From Chloroflexota bacterium (GTDB lineage: Bacteria; Chloroflexota; Dehalococcoidia; UBA2979): a stretch of 7,592 nt of DNA. Of this stretch, positions 1-6,520 are shown in pieces; positions within the stretch are counted from its first letter, which is position 1; every line of letters begins with the position of its first letter. The translations under genes and the position numbers were made by a program. Where the stretch lies: NCBI GenBank assembly GCA_009843585.1, contig VYDC01000096.1, positions 17,448 through 25,039 of the forward strand, read 5' to 3'. Under the pieces are notes generated by a model. It saw only the letters and a program-made list of their open reading frames with translations, was not told the DNA's origin and ran no database searches.

Positions 1-1318
<1,318 letters not shown>

Positions 1319-1386
1319 CGCCCTCACCTCTCACCCGGCGCTCGCCCCCGCAGGGAGGCGGCGCTCGCCTGTGACCTCCGCTCCGG

Positions 1387-1408
1387 CCGGCCGCGCTGGC
1401 GCGGCCGG
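1387..1408 (-). promoter_or_regulatory. GC-rich stem-loop between grpE and dnaK
   Basis: A perfect inverted repeat sits just after the grpE stop codon: arms CCGGCCGCG and CGCGGCCGG (9 pairs) around a four-base loop. There is no T-run after it on the transcribed strand, so it is not a standard intrinsic terminator. It lies in the 97-base gap before dnaK. An mRNA processing or 3'-end-protecting hairpin that lets dnaK be expressed differently from hrcA-grpE is possible. That role is inference; in DNA this GC-rich, a chance palindrome is also plausible. Confidence 0.35.
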
Positions 1409-1415
1409 TCGGCTG

Positions 1416-2105
1416 CTAGCCGCGGCCTCCCTCGGAGGAGGCCGGCTCCTCCTCGCGGCCCGGACCGGCGTCGCCGCCGGCCTCCGCCGGATCGTCCCGC
1501 GGGTCGGACGGCGCGACCGAGCCGTCACCGACCACGACCCGCGCGGGCCGCACCACGTGCGATCCCGCCTCGAAGCCGCGCTCTGTGACGGTCACCACGC
1601 GGCCCTCCGGGCCCGGCTGGTAGCCCACGGCCTCGTGCCGCCTCGGGTCGAAGGGCTCGCCCTCCGCCGGGATCTCGGTCACCCCGCTCCCCTCAAGGAG
1701 CGACGCGAACTTCTGCCGCACCATCTCCACCCCGCTCACCCAGGGGTGACCGGAGAGCTCCCCGTGCTGCTCGAGCGAGCCCAGGGCCCGGTCGAGGTCG
1801 TCGAGCACGCCCAGGTAGCCGCGGGCCAGCTCCGCCAGCAGTTGCATCCGGAGCTCCGCGCGCTGCTCGGCGGAGCGCCGCCTCAGGTTCTGGTAGTCGG
1901 CGACGGCGCGCATCCAGCGTGCACGGTAGTCCCCGGCCTCGGCGCGGAGCGCCTCGACGTCGTCGACGGCCGGGTCCTCGCCCCCCTCCGGGGCGGGCGC
2001 CGCCCCGGGCGACTCGCCGTCGGAGGGGGGCGCCGCCTCGTCGGCGGGCGGCGCCCCGGCCTCCGCCCCGGGCGCCCCCGTCTCCTGCTCGGCCTCAGCC
2101 GGCAT
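1416..2105 (-). CDS. grpE: Nucleotide exchange factor GrpE
   Basis: Dimeric cytoplasmic co-chaperone that opens the DnaK nucleotide site to release ADP. 229 residues, longer than the usual 180-200. Residues 1-48 are a low-complexity Ala/Pro/Glu/Gly stretch with no fold signal. Residues 49-110 form the long helical region, including the typical ADYQNLRRR (69-77). Residues 120-145 carry the helical bundle part (GVEMVRQKFASLLEGSGV). Residues 150-193 are the beta-wing head, with FDPRRHEAV (152-160), the VTVTERGFEAG segment and RPARVVVG (186-193). A further 36 residues, acidic and rich in Gly, Ser and Pro, follow the usual end of the fold. Start ATG at 2105 is supported by a GAAGGG ribosome site; an earlier ATG seven bases upstream is out of frame. 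It begins 30 bases after hrcA, consistent with one transcript. Confidence 0.96.
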   Translation of the reverse strand: MPAEAEQETGAPGAEAGAPPADEAAPPSDGESPGAAPAPEGGEDPAVDDVEALRAEAGDYRARWMRAVADYQNLRRRSAEQRAELRMQLLAELARGYLGVLDDLDRALGSLEQHGELSGHPWVSGVEMVRQKFASLLEGSGVTEIPAEGEPFDPRRHEAVGYQPGPEGRVVTVTERGFEAGSHVVRPARVVVGDGSVAPSDPRDDPAEAGGDAGPGREEEPASSEGGRG

Positions 2106-2135
2106 CGCTCATCCCTTCGGCAGCGCCCGCCGGCG

Positions 2136-3149
2136 CTACGCCCGCGCTTCGTGCAAGAGGTTCCCCATCAGCGCGGCGACGAAGCGCACGCGCGGTATCG
2201 TCCGCTCGTAGTGCATTCGCGTGGGCCCGACCACGGCCACCGTCCCGACCGCGTCGTCGTCGCCGTAGCGGGCGACGACCATGCTCCAGTCGTGCATCTC
2301 GCGCTGCGGGTTCTCGCTCCCGATGACGACGCGCGTGTCGCCGGGGGCCTCGGGCTCCGTCGCCTCGAGGAGGCGGCCCACCTCGTAGCTCTCGAGGCGG
2401 CGTACCGCGTCCAGCATCTGCTCGCCGCGTGCGAACTCGGGCTGCTGGAGCAGCGCCGGGAGCCCCTCGAGGAACGTCTCCTGCCAGGTGCGGTGCTCCT
2501 CCGCGAGGTCGACCACCGTGCCCGCGAGAGCGCGCAGCTCCCCGTCCTCCATCGCCTCGACGTCGCGGCGGATGGCGGAGGCGGAACGCCCCCCCACATG
2601 CCCCGCGAGCCGCTCGGAGAGGGCGTGGAGATCGGCCTGCTCGGCGGCGCCGGGAAGCGGAAGCACGCGCTCGCGCACGGCGCCGTCGTCGAGGACCACC
2701 ACCATCAACGCCACGTCGCGGCGGAGCTGGACGAGCTGCACGTTGCGCACCCTCGGGAGCGGGCTGTGCGGACGCGTCACGACCACCGCGTTCGCCACGG
2801 AGGCGGCGAGCACCGCCGCCGCGAGCGCGAGCCAGTCGTCGAGGCTCCCCTCCGCCTGGTGGAACTGGTGCGCGATGGTGCGCGCCTCGTCCGCCTCGAG
2901 CGGCTGCTCCGTCATCAGCACCTCGACGTAGTAGCGGTAGCCCTGATCCGACGGGACGCGGCCGGCCGAGGTGTGCGGGTGGGTGATGTAGCCCTCGTCC
3001 TCGAGCTTGGCGAGCTCGTTGCGCACCGTCGCCGGCGAAACGCCGAGGCCGTGGCGCGCCACCAGGGCCCGCGAGCTCACGGGGAGGGCCGTCTCGACGT
3101 ACTCGTCGACGACGAGCCCCAGAAGCGACTCACGACGCGCCGTCAGCAC
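2136..3149 (-). CDS. hrcA: Heat-inducible transcription repressor HrcA
   Basis: Repressor that binds CIRCE operators and shuts off class I heat-shock operons; in known systems it is kept active by GroEL. 337 residues from the chosen start, close to the usual length of about 340. Residues 1-75 are the winged helix-turn-helix, including DEYVETALPVSS (15-26), SPATVRNELAKLEDEGY (recognition helix region) and the wing HTSAGRVPSDQGYRYYV. The central part is the GAF-like domain with an inserted dimerization segment. The C-terminal segment has the family signature IGSEN...VVARYG...GTVAVVGPTRMHYERTIPRV. The open frame extends upstream to 3233, but that GTG lies inside the CIRCE. An ATG at 3167 is possible but has a poor ribosome site. 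GTG at 3149 is preceded by GAGAGGA with a six-base spacer and gives the N-terminus (M)LTARRESLL, which matches the family's usual MLTxRq start. First gene of the operon, under its own CIRCE, so autoregulated. Confidence 0.96.
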   Translation of the reverse strand: MLTARRESLLGLVVDEYVETALPVSSRALVARHGLGVSPATVRNELAKLEDEGYITHPHTSAGRVPSDQGYRYYVEVLMTEQPLEADEARTIAHQFHQAEGSLDDWLALAAAVLAASVANAVVVTRPHSPLPRVRNVQLVQLRRDVALMVVVLDDGAVRERVLPLPGAAEQADLHALSERLAGHVGGRSASAIRRDVEAMEDGELRALAGTVVDLAEEHRTWQETFLEGLPALLQQPEFARGEQMLDAVRRLESYEVGRLLEATEPEAPGDTRVVIGSENPQREMHDWSMVVARYGDDDAVGTVAVVGPTRMHYERTIPRVRFVAALMGNLLHEARA

Positions 3150-3155
3150 CCGGCA

Positions 3156-3162
3156 TCCTCTC
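3156..3162 (-). promoter_or_regulatory. Ribosome binding site deciding the hrcA GTG start
   Basis: GAGAGGA on the minus strand, six bases before GTG at 3149. It favours that GTG over the in-frame ATG at 3167, whose upstream sequence shows nothing comparable. Confidence 0.6.
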
Positions 3163-3220
3163 GCCATCTCGCGGCACGCCGGGGACGACGCATGCCGATC
3201 CCCGCCGCCCGCGTCGCGGG

Positions 3221-3247
3221 CTAGCACTCTCACCCTGAGAGTGCTAA
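3221..3247 (-). promoter_or_regulatory. CIRCE operator (HrcA binding site)
   Basis: On the minus strand the arms are TTAGCACTC and GAGTGCTAG with a nine-base spacer. This matches the known CIRCE consensus TTAGCACTC-N9-GAGTGCTAA at 17 of 18 arm positions; only the last base differs. It lies 13 bases downstream of the predicted -10 box, so it sits at or just after the transcription start of hrcA-grpE-dnaK, the usual place for repression. The spacer TCAGGGTGA is itself partly self-complementary, which extends the inverted repeat to 11 perfect pairs (3222-3232 with 3236-3246) around a three-base loop. Confidence 0.97.
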
Positions 3248-3260
3248 TCGGCTCCCCACT

Positions 3261-3290
3261 ACCCTACCGCCGCCCGCCGAGGGCGGTCAA
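3261..3290 (-). promoter_or_regulatory. Sigma70-type promoter of the hrcA-grpE-dnaK operon
   Basis: On the minus strand, -35 TTGACC (3290-3285) and -10 TAGGGT (3266-3261) are separated by 18 bases. The -35 matches TTGACA at five of six positions; the -10 matches TATAAT at only three, acceptable in such GC-rich DNA. Position just upstream of the CIRCE is what is expected for a vegetative promoter repressed by HrcA. A six-base inverted repeat (CCGCCC/GGGCGG) lies inside the spacer and is probably composition. Confidence 0.65.
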
Positions 3291-3362
3291 CGCGCCTGCG
3301 GCGGCGGCCTGTGAGGCGGGGCCCGCGCGCCGCCGCGCCGCCGGGTTCCGCCCCGCGCCCCC

Positions 3363-3368
3363 TATACT
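3363..3368 (+). promoter_or_regulatory. Possible -10 box for the sigma factor-fabH transcript
   Basis: TATACT matches TATAAT at five of six positions and stands out in a GC-only neighbourhood, 64 bases before the sigma-factor ATG. No convincing -35 is found 16-18 bases upstream (the 17-base position reads GCCGGG). The promoter is therefore tentative, and could be one recognised by an alternative sigma factor. Confidence 0.35.
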
Positions 3369-3432
3369 CGGCCGGCCGCCGGCGGCCCTCGCGGGTGCGC
3401 GCGGCACGGGGGCGCTGGAGGCGGGGGAGCGC

Positions 3433-4038
3433 ATGCCACCGACGCGAACTCCGCAGGCGGAGCCGTCGCCCGCGGGCGACGCCGCCGCCTTCGCCGAGCT
3501 CTACGAGGCCTATGCCGACCGCGTCTACCGCTACCTGCTCGCCAGGACCTCGCGGCCGCAGGAGGCCGAGGAGCTCACCTCGCGGACCTTCCTGCGCGCC
3601 TTCGCGAACCTCGGCCACTACCGCGGACGCGGATCCGGCTTCGGGGCCTGGCTGATGACGATCGCCCACAACCTACTCGTGAACTGGTACCGCGATCGCG
3701 GCCGCCGGCCCCCCACGGCGTCGCTCGAGGACGCGCTCTCCGTCCCGAGCGAAACGCCGGGGCCCGAGGCGAGCCTGCTCCGGAGCGAGAGCGTCCAGCA
3801 GGTGCGCGAGGCTATAGGCCGCCTCCGCCCGGAGCGCCAGCGGCTCGTCGCCCTCAAGTACGCGCGCGGCATGTCGAACGCCGAGATCGGCCGTATGATG
3901 GGCCGCAGCGAGGGGGCGGTGAAGGCGCTGCACCACCGCACGCTGCGCCAGCTCCAGGGCGAGCTCGCGCGCCTGAGCGGGGAGCCGGAGGCGGGGCCCG
4001 CCCCGCGCCGTGCCGCGGGGACGGGACGACGCCGATGA
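3433..4038 (+). CDS. ECF-type RNA polymerase sigma factor
   Basis: Directs RNA polymerase to a dedicated promoter set. 201 residues, normal for the ECF group. Region 2 spans about residues 17-90: FAELYEAYADRVYRYLLAR, then EAEELTSRTFLRAFANL, then the -10 melting/recognition part GFGAWLMTIAHNLLVNWYRDRGR. A Pro/Ser/Glu-rich linker covers about 92-118. Region 4 spans about 122-178 with the helix-turn-helix MSNAEIGRMMGRSEGAVKALHHRTLRQL. A short basic tail follows. The open frame runs much further upstream (to 3007) antisense to hrcA, but ATG at 3433 has a GGGGGAG ribosome site and starts the protein at the expected distance before region 2. Its stop codon overlaps the fabH start (ATGA), implying coupled translation. 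No anti-sigma gene is adjacent, so its control is unknown. The exact ECF subgroup cannot be given by eye. Confidence 0.9.
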   Translation: MPPTRTPQAEPSPAGDAAAFAELYEAYADRVYRYLLARTSRPQEAEELTSRTFLRAFANLGHYRGRGSGFGAWLMTIAHNLLVNWYRDRGRRPPTASLEDALSVPSETPGPEASLLRSESVQQVREAIGRLRPERQRLVALKYARGMSNAEIGRMMGRSEGAVKALHHRTLRQLQGELARLSGEPEAGPAPRRAAGTGRRR

Positions 4039-5132
4039 CGCCGGCTCCCGGGGCGCTCCTCCGCACGCGCATCAGCGGCGTCGGCCGCTATGTCCCGGAG
4101 CGCGTGCTCACCAACCACGACCTCGAGCAGATGGTCGAGACCTCCGACGCGTGGATCGTCGAGCGCTCCGGTATCCGCGAGCGCCGCATCGCCTCGGGCG
4201 ACGAGACCTCCGGCACCATGGGCGCGCGCGCCGCGGAGGAGGCGCTCGCCTCGGCCGGGCTCACCGGCTCCGACGTCGACCTGGTGATCGGGGCCACCTG
4301 CACCCCCGACGGGATGTTCCCCGCCACCGCCACCGTCATCCAGGACGCCATCGGCGCCGGGAGCGCCTCGAGTTTCGACGTCAACGCCGCGTGCACCGGC
4401 TTCCTCACCGCGCTCTCGGTCGGGTCGCAGTTCGTGACGAGCGGCTCCGCCGGACGCGTGCTGGTGGTCGGCTCGGAGACGCTCTCGCGCGTCGTGGACT
4501 GGACCGACCGCAGCACCTGCGTCCTCTTCGGGGACGGCGCCGGCGCCGTCGTGCTCGAGCCGACCCAGGAGGGTGAGCCGGGCGGCCTCGCCTCCCCGGT
4601 GCTGCGCTCCGATGGGGCGCTCGGCGATCTTCTCTACGCACGTGGCCCCGCCTCCGCACGTCCCGGGGCGCGGGGCATCGGCGACAACGGGGCCGATCCG
4701 CTGCGGGCGGTCGCGAGCTGCATCGTGATGGACGGGCGCAACGTCTTCCGCCACGCCATCACGGCGATGACCGAGGCCGCGCAGGCCTGCCTCGCCGGGG
4801 CGGGGCTCCGCGCCGAGGACATCGCACTCTGCATGCCGCACCAGGCGAACGTGCGCATCCTCTCCGCCTTCGCGCGCAACCTCGAGCTCTCGGAGGAGCG
4901 CGTGTACATGAACCTCGAGCGCTACGGGAACACCTCCGCGGCGAGCATCCCCATCGCGCTGGCGGAGGCCGTCGCCGAGGGGCGCCTCTCAGCCGGCGAC
5001 CGCGTGCTCATGGTCGCCTTCGGGGGCGGCTTCACCTGGGGCGCGACCGTCGTCGAGTGGAGCGGCGTGCGCCGCCCCGAGCGGCTCGCGGCCGTCCCCG
5101 GATCCCGCGCCTCCACCGCCCCGCCGCCGTAG
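4035..5132 (+). CDS. fabH: Beta-ketoacyl-ACP synthase III (FabH-like)
   Basis: Condenses an acyl-CoA (acetyl-CoA in the textbook enzyme, branched primers in others) with malonyl-ACP to start fatty-acid synthesis in the cytoplasm. 365 residues with a thiolase fold in two halves. Catalytic triad is visible: Cys120 in DVNAACTGF, His269 in MPHQANVRI and Asn299 in YGNTSAAS. Other family marks are SDAWIVERSGIRERR (37-51), FGDGAGAVVLE (165-175), MDGRNVFRHA (232-241) and the C-terminal GGGFTWGATVVEW. It is about 30 residues longer than typical FabH, from a short N-terminal addition and a 20-odd residue Pro/Arg/Ala tail after the last beta strand. The ATG overlaps the sigma-factor stop by four bases. 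Related KASIII enzymes serve in polyketide or head-to-head hydrocarbon synthesis; no other fatty-acid gene is nearby to decide, but the catalytic set argues for FabH. Confidence 0.93.
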   Translation: MTPAPGALLRTRISGVGRYVPERVLTNHDLEQMVETSDAWIVERSGIRERRIASGDETSGTMGARAAEEALASAGLTGSDVDLVIGATCTPDGMFPATATVIQDAIGAGSASSFDVNAACTGFLTALSVGSQFVTSGSAGRVLVVGSETLSRVVDWTDRSTCVLFGDGAGAVVLEPTQEGEPGGLASPVLRSDGALGDLLYARGPASARPGARGIGDNGADPLRAVASCIVMDGRNVFRHAITAMTEAAQACLAGAGLRAEDIALCMPHQANVRILSAFARNLELSEERVYMNLERYGNTSAASIPIALAEAVAEGRLSAGDRVLMVAFGGGFTWGATVVEWSGVRRPERLAAVPGSRASTAPPP

Positions 5133-5216
5133 CCCGGTGGCCCGCGCGTGGCGGCTTGGATGACCCGGCCGTAGCATGCCGCGCGGCGGGGGCGAGTTCC
5201 GCGCGAGGGGGCGGGC

Positions 5217-5873
5217 GTGGACATCACCTGGCTCGGCCACTCGGCGATCCGCGTCCGGACGCGCAGCGCGGCCGTCGTGATGGAGCCGGCGGCGCGCTCC
5301 GAGGGCGTCGAGATGGGCCGGCCGGCCGCCGCCATCGTGACGGTGAGCCACGACCACCCGGCGCACGCCCACGCCGCGGGCGTGCGGGGCGATCCCGTCG
5401 TGCTGCGCCGCCCCGGCGAGTACGAAATCGAGGGCGTGCAGCTGCTCGGCGTCGCCACCCGGCTCGGCCCCGTGCGCAGCGGCGGCGATGCCGCTCCGCG
5501 CGCCGCCGAGGGGCGCAACGTCGTCTTCGTGGTGGAGGCGGAACAGCTCCGCCTCGCGCACCTGGGCGGGATGGGAATCCCGCCCACGCACGGCGAGATG
5601 GAGCAGCTCGCCGACATCAACGTGCTCGTCATCCCGGTCGGCGGCGAGTCGGCGCTCGCCGCCTCAGCGGCAGCCCGTATGACGCGCGAGCTCGATCCCC
5701 GCGTCGTGATCCCGGTCTGCTACGTGCGCGACGGCTCCGGTCAGAGCGCGGAGCTCTCCGCCTATCTCACCGCTCTCGGCATCGACGCGGAGGAGCCGGT
5801 CTCCCGCCTGACGATCCAGCGCCGCGGCCTCGGCGAGACGACGCGCGTGCTGCTGCTCGAGTCGCGCGGGTAG
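5217..5873 (+). CDS. Metallo-beta-lactamase-fold protein (UlaG-like) with an apparently degraded metal site
   Basis: 218 residues, GTG start supported by a GAGGGGG ribosome site seven bases upstream. The N-terminal MDITWLGHSAIRV and the VTVSHDHPAH...PGEYEIEGV pattern place it in the MBL superfamily near the UlaG-like hydrolases. The His cluster HxHxDH is altered: His45, His47 and His50 are present, but the Asp position is Ala49. The usual later Asp in the HLGD-like motif reads HLGGMG (115-120), and the final metal His, usually in a PxHY motif, reads IPVCY (165-169) with Cys168. The beta-strand segments between these sites (VVFVVEAEQLRLAHLG, NVLVIPVGG, RVVIPVCYV) are intact, so this is not a decayed frame. 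Substrate unknown; it may bind metal differently or be a non-catalytic member. It lies 84 bases after fabH on the same strand, with no clear promoter or terminator between. Confidence 0.8.
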   Translation: MDITWLGHSAIRVRTRSAAVVMEPAARSEGVEMGRPAAAIVTVSHDHPAHAHAAGVRGDPVVLRRPGEYEIEGVQLLGVATRLGPVRSGGDAAPRAAEGRNVVFVVEAEQLRLAHLGGMGIPPTHGEMEQLADINVLVIPVGGESALAASAAARMTRELDPRVVIPVCYVRDGSGQSAELSAYLTALGIDAEEPVSRLTIQRRGLGETTRVLLLESRG

Positions 5874-5982
5874 GAGCGGGCACGGCGCGGCGCTCGCCTC
5901 GCATGCACCTCTCCGGGACGCTGCCGGCAGAGCGGGGGCGCGGGAGCCGGCCCCGGGGAGCTCGGCGACCACGGGAGGGGCG

Positions 5983-6426
5983 ATGCCGACCTACAGGCGC
6001 CTGATCATCGCGTGGCTCTTCGTCCCGCTGCACCGCCTCGTGTTCCGCCTCTCCGGCGGCCGCCTCCTGGGCCGCCTGGAGGGCCACGGAATCCTGATCC
6101 TCGTCACCAGGGGTCGCCGGAGCGGCAAGCAACGGTCGTCGCCCCTGATGTACTTCCGCTTCGACGGATCGGACGACCTCATCGTCGTCGCCTCGAACTA
6201 CGGTCAGGACCACCACCCGGCGTGGTACCTGAACGCCGCCGCCGACCCCGCAGTCTCCGTCGAGACGGCCGGCGCGCGCTTCTCGGCCGAGGCCCATATC
6301 GCGCGCGGACCCGAGCGCGAGGCGCTCTTCGCCAGGGTGGCCGATGCGAACGCACGCTTCGCCGGCTACCGCGCCGCGACCGACCGCGAGATTCCCGTCG
6401 TCGCGCTCCGCCGCGTCGCCCCGTGA
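5983..6426 (+). CDS. Deazaflavin (F420)-dependent nitroreductase/quinone reductase family protein (Ddn-like)
   Basis: 147 residues, the usual size for the split-barrel Ddn family, whose members use reduced F420 to reduce quinones or nitro compounds and are often membrane-associated. Residues 5-30 form an amphipathic, hydrophobic N-terminus (RRLIIAWLFVPLHRLVFRL). The cofactor-binding signature is LVTRGRRSGKQRSSPLMYF (40-58). The second signature, VVASNYGQDHHPAWYLNAAADPAVSVE (68-94, quoted in part: ASNYGQDHHPAWYLN), matches the family's ASNgG...HPaWyhNL pattern. ATG at 5983 has an excellent GGGAGGGG ribosome site. If the F420 assignment holds, the host makes F420, as many Actinomycetota and some Chloroflexota do. 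Some members bind FMN or other cofactors, so cofactor identity is inferred. Its link to the upstream genes is only co-direction with a 109-base gap. Confidence 0.87.
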   Translation: MPTYRRLIIAWLFVPLHRLVFRLSGGRLLGRLEGHGILILVTRGRRSGKQRSSPLMYFRFDGSDDLIVVASNYGQDHHPAWYLNAAADPAVSVETAGARFSAEAHIARGPEREALFARVADANARFAGYRAATDREIPVVALRRVAP

Positions 6427-6459
6427 GCGCGCGGACCCCGTCGCCCGCGGTCCTGCTCA
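6424..6459 (+). terminator. Weak candidate hairpin at the end of the reductase gene
   Basis: Starting at the stop codon, TGAGC pairs with GCTCA and, inside it, GGACC pairs with GGTCC, with a four-base bulge on one side, a one-base bulge on the other and an 11-base loop. There is no T-run, so it is at best a U-less or Rho-assisted end between two convergent genes. A second 7-pair repeat (TCCCCGC 6479-6485 with GCGGGGA 6505-6511) with a long loop follows and is weaker still. Confidence 0.2.
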
Positions 6460-6520
6460 CGCGTCCCGGGGGAAGGCGTCCCCGCCCACGTGCCGCTGCC
6501 GGACGCGGGGAGGCGCGGGG

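Noticed and set aside
3150..3233. Upstream extension of hrcA to the GTG at 3233
   Set aside because: That GTG lies in the loop of the CIRCE operator, near the predicted transcription start, and the extra residues do not match HrcA; GTG 3149 with its own ribosome site gives the family's normal N-terminus.
3618..4841. Minus-strand open frame of 407 codons across the sigma factor and fabH
   Set aside because: It is antisense to two well-supported genes and shows no domain signature; a shadow frame.
5156..5177. Promoter-like TTGGAT and TAGCAT upstream of the MBL gene
   Set aside because: Only 10 bases separate the two boxes, too close for a sigma70 promoter.
5057..6004. Plus-strand open frame of 315 codons spanning the end of fabH, the MBL gene and the start of the reductase
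   Set aside because: Arg/Pro-rich product with no fold signal, in a different frame from three supported genes.
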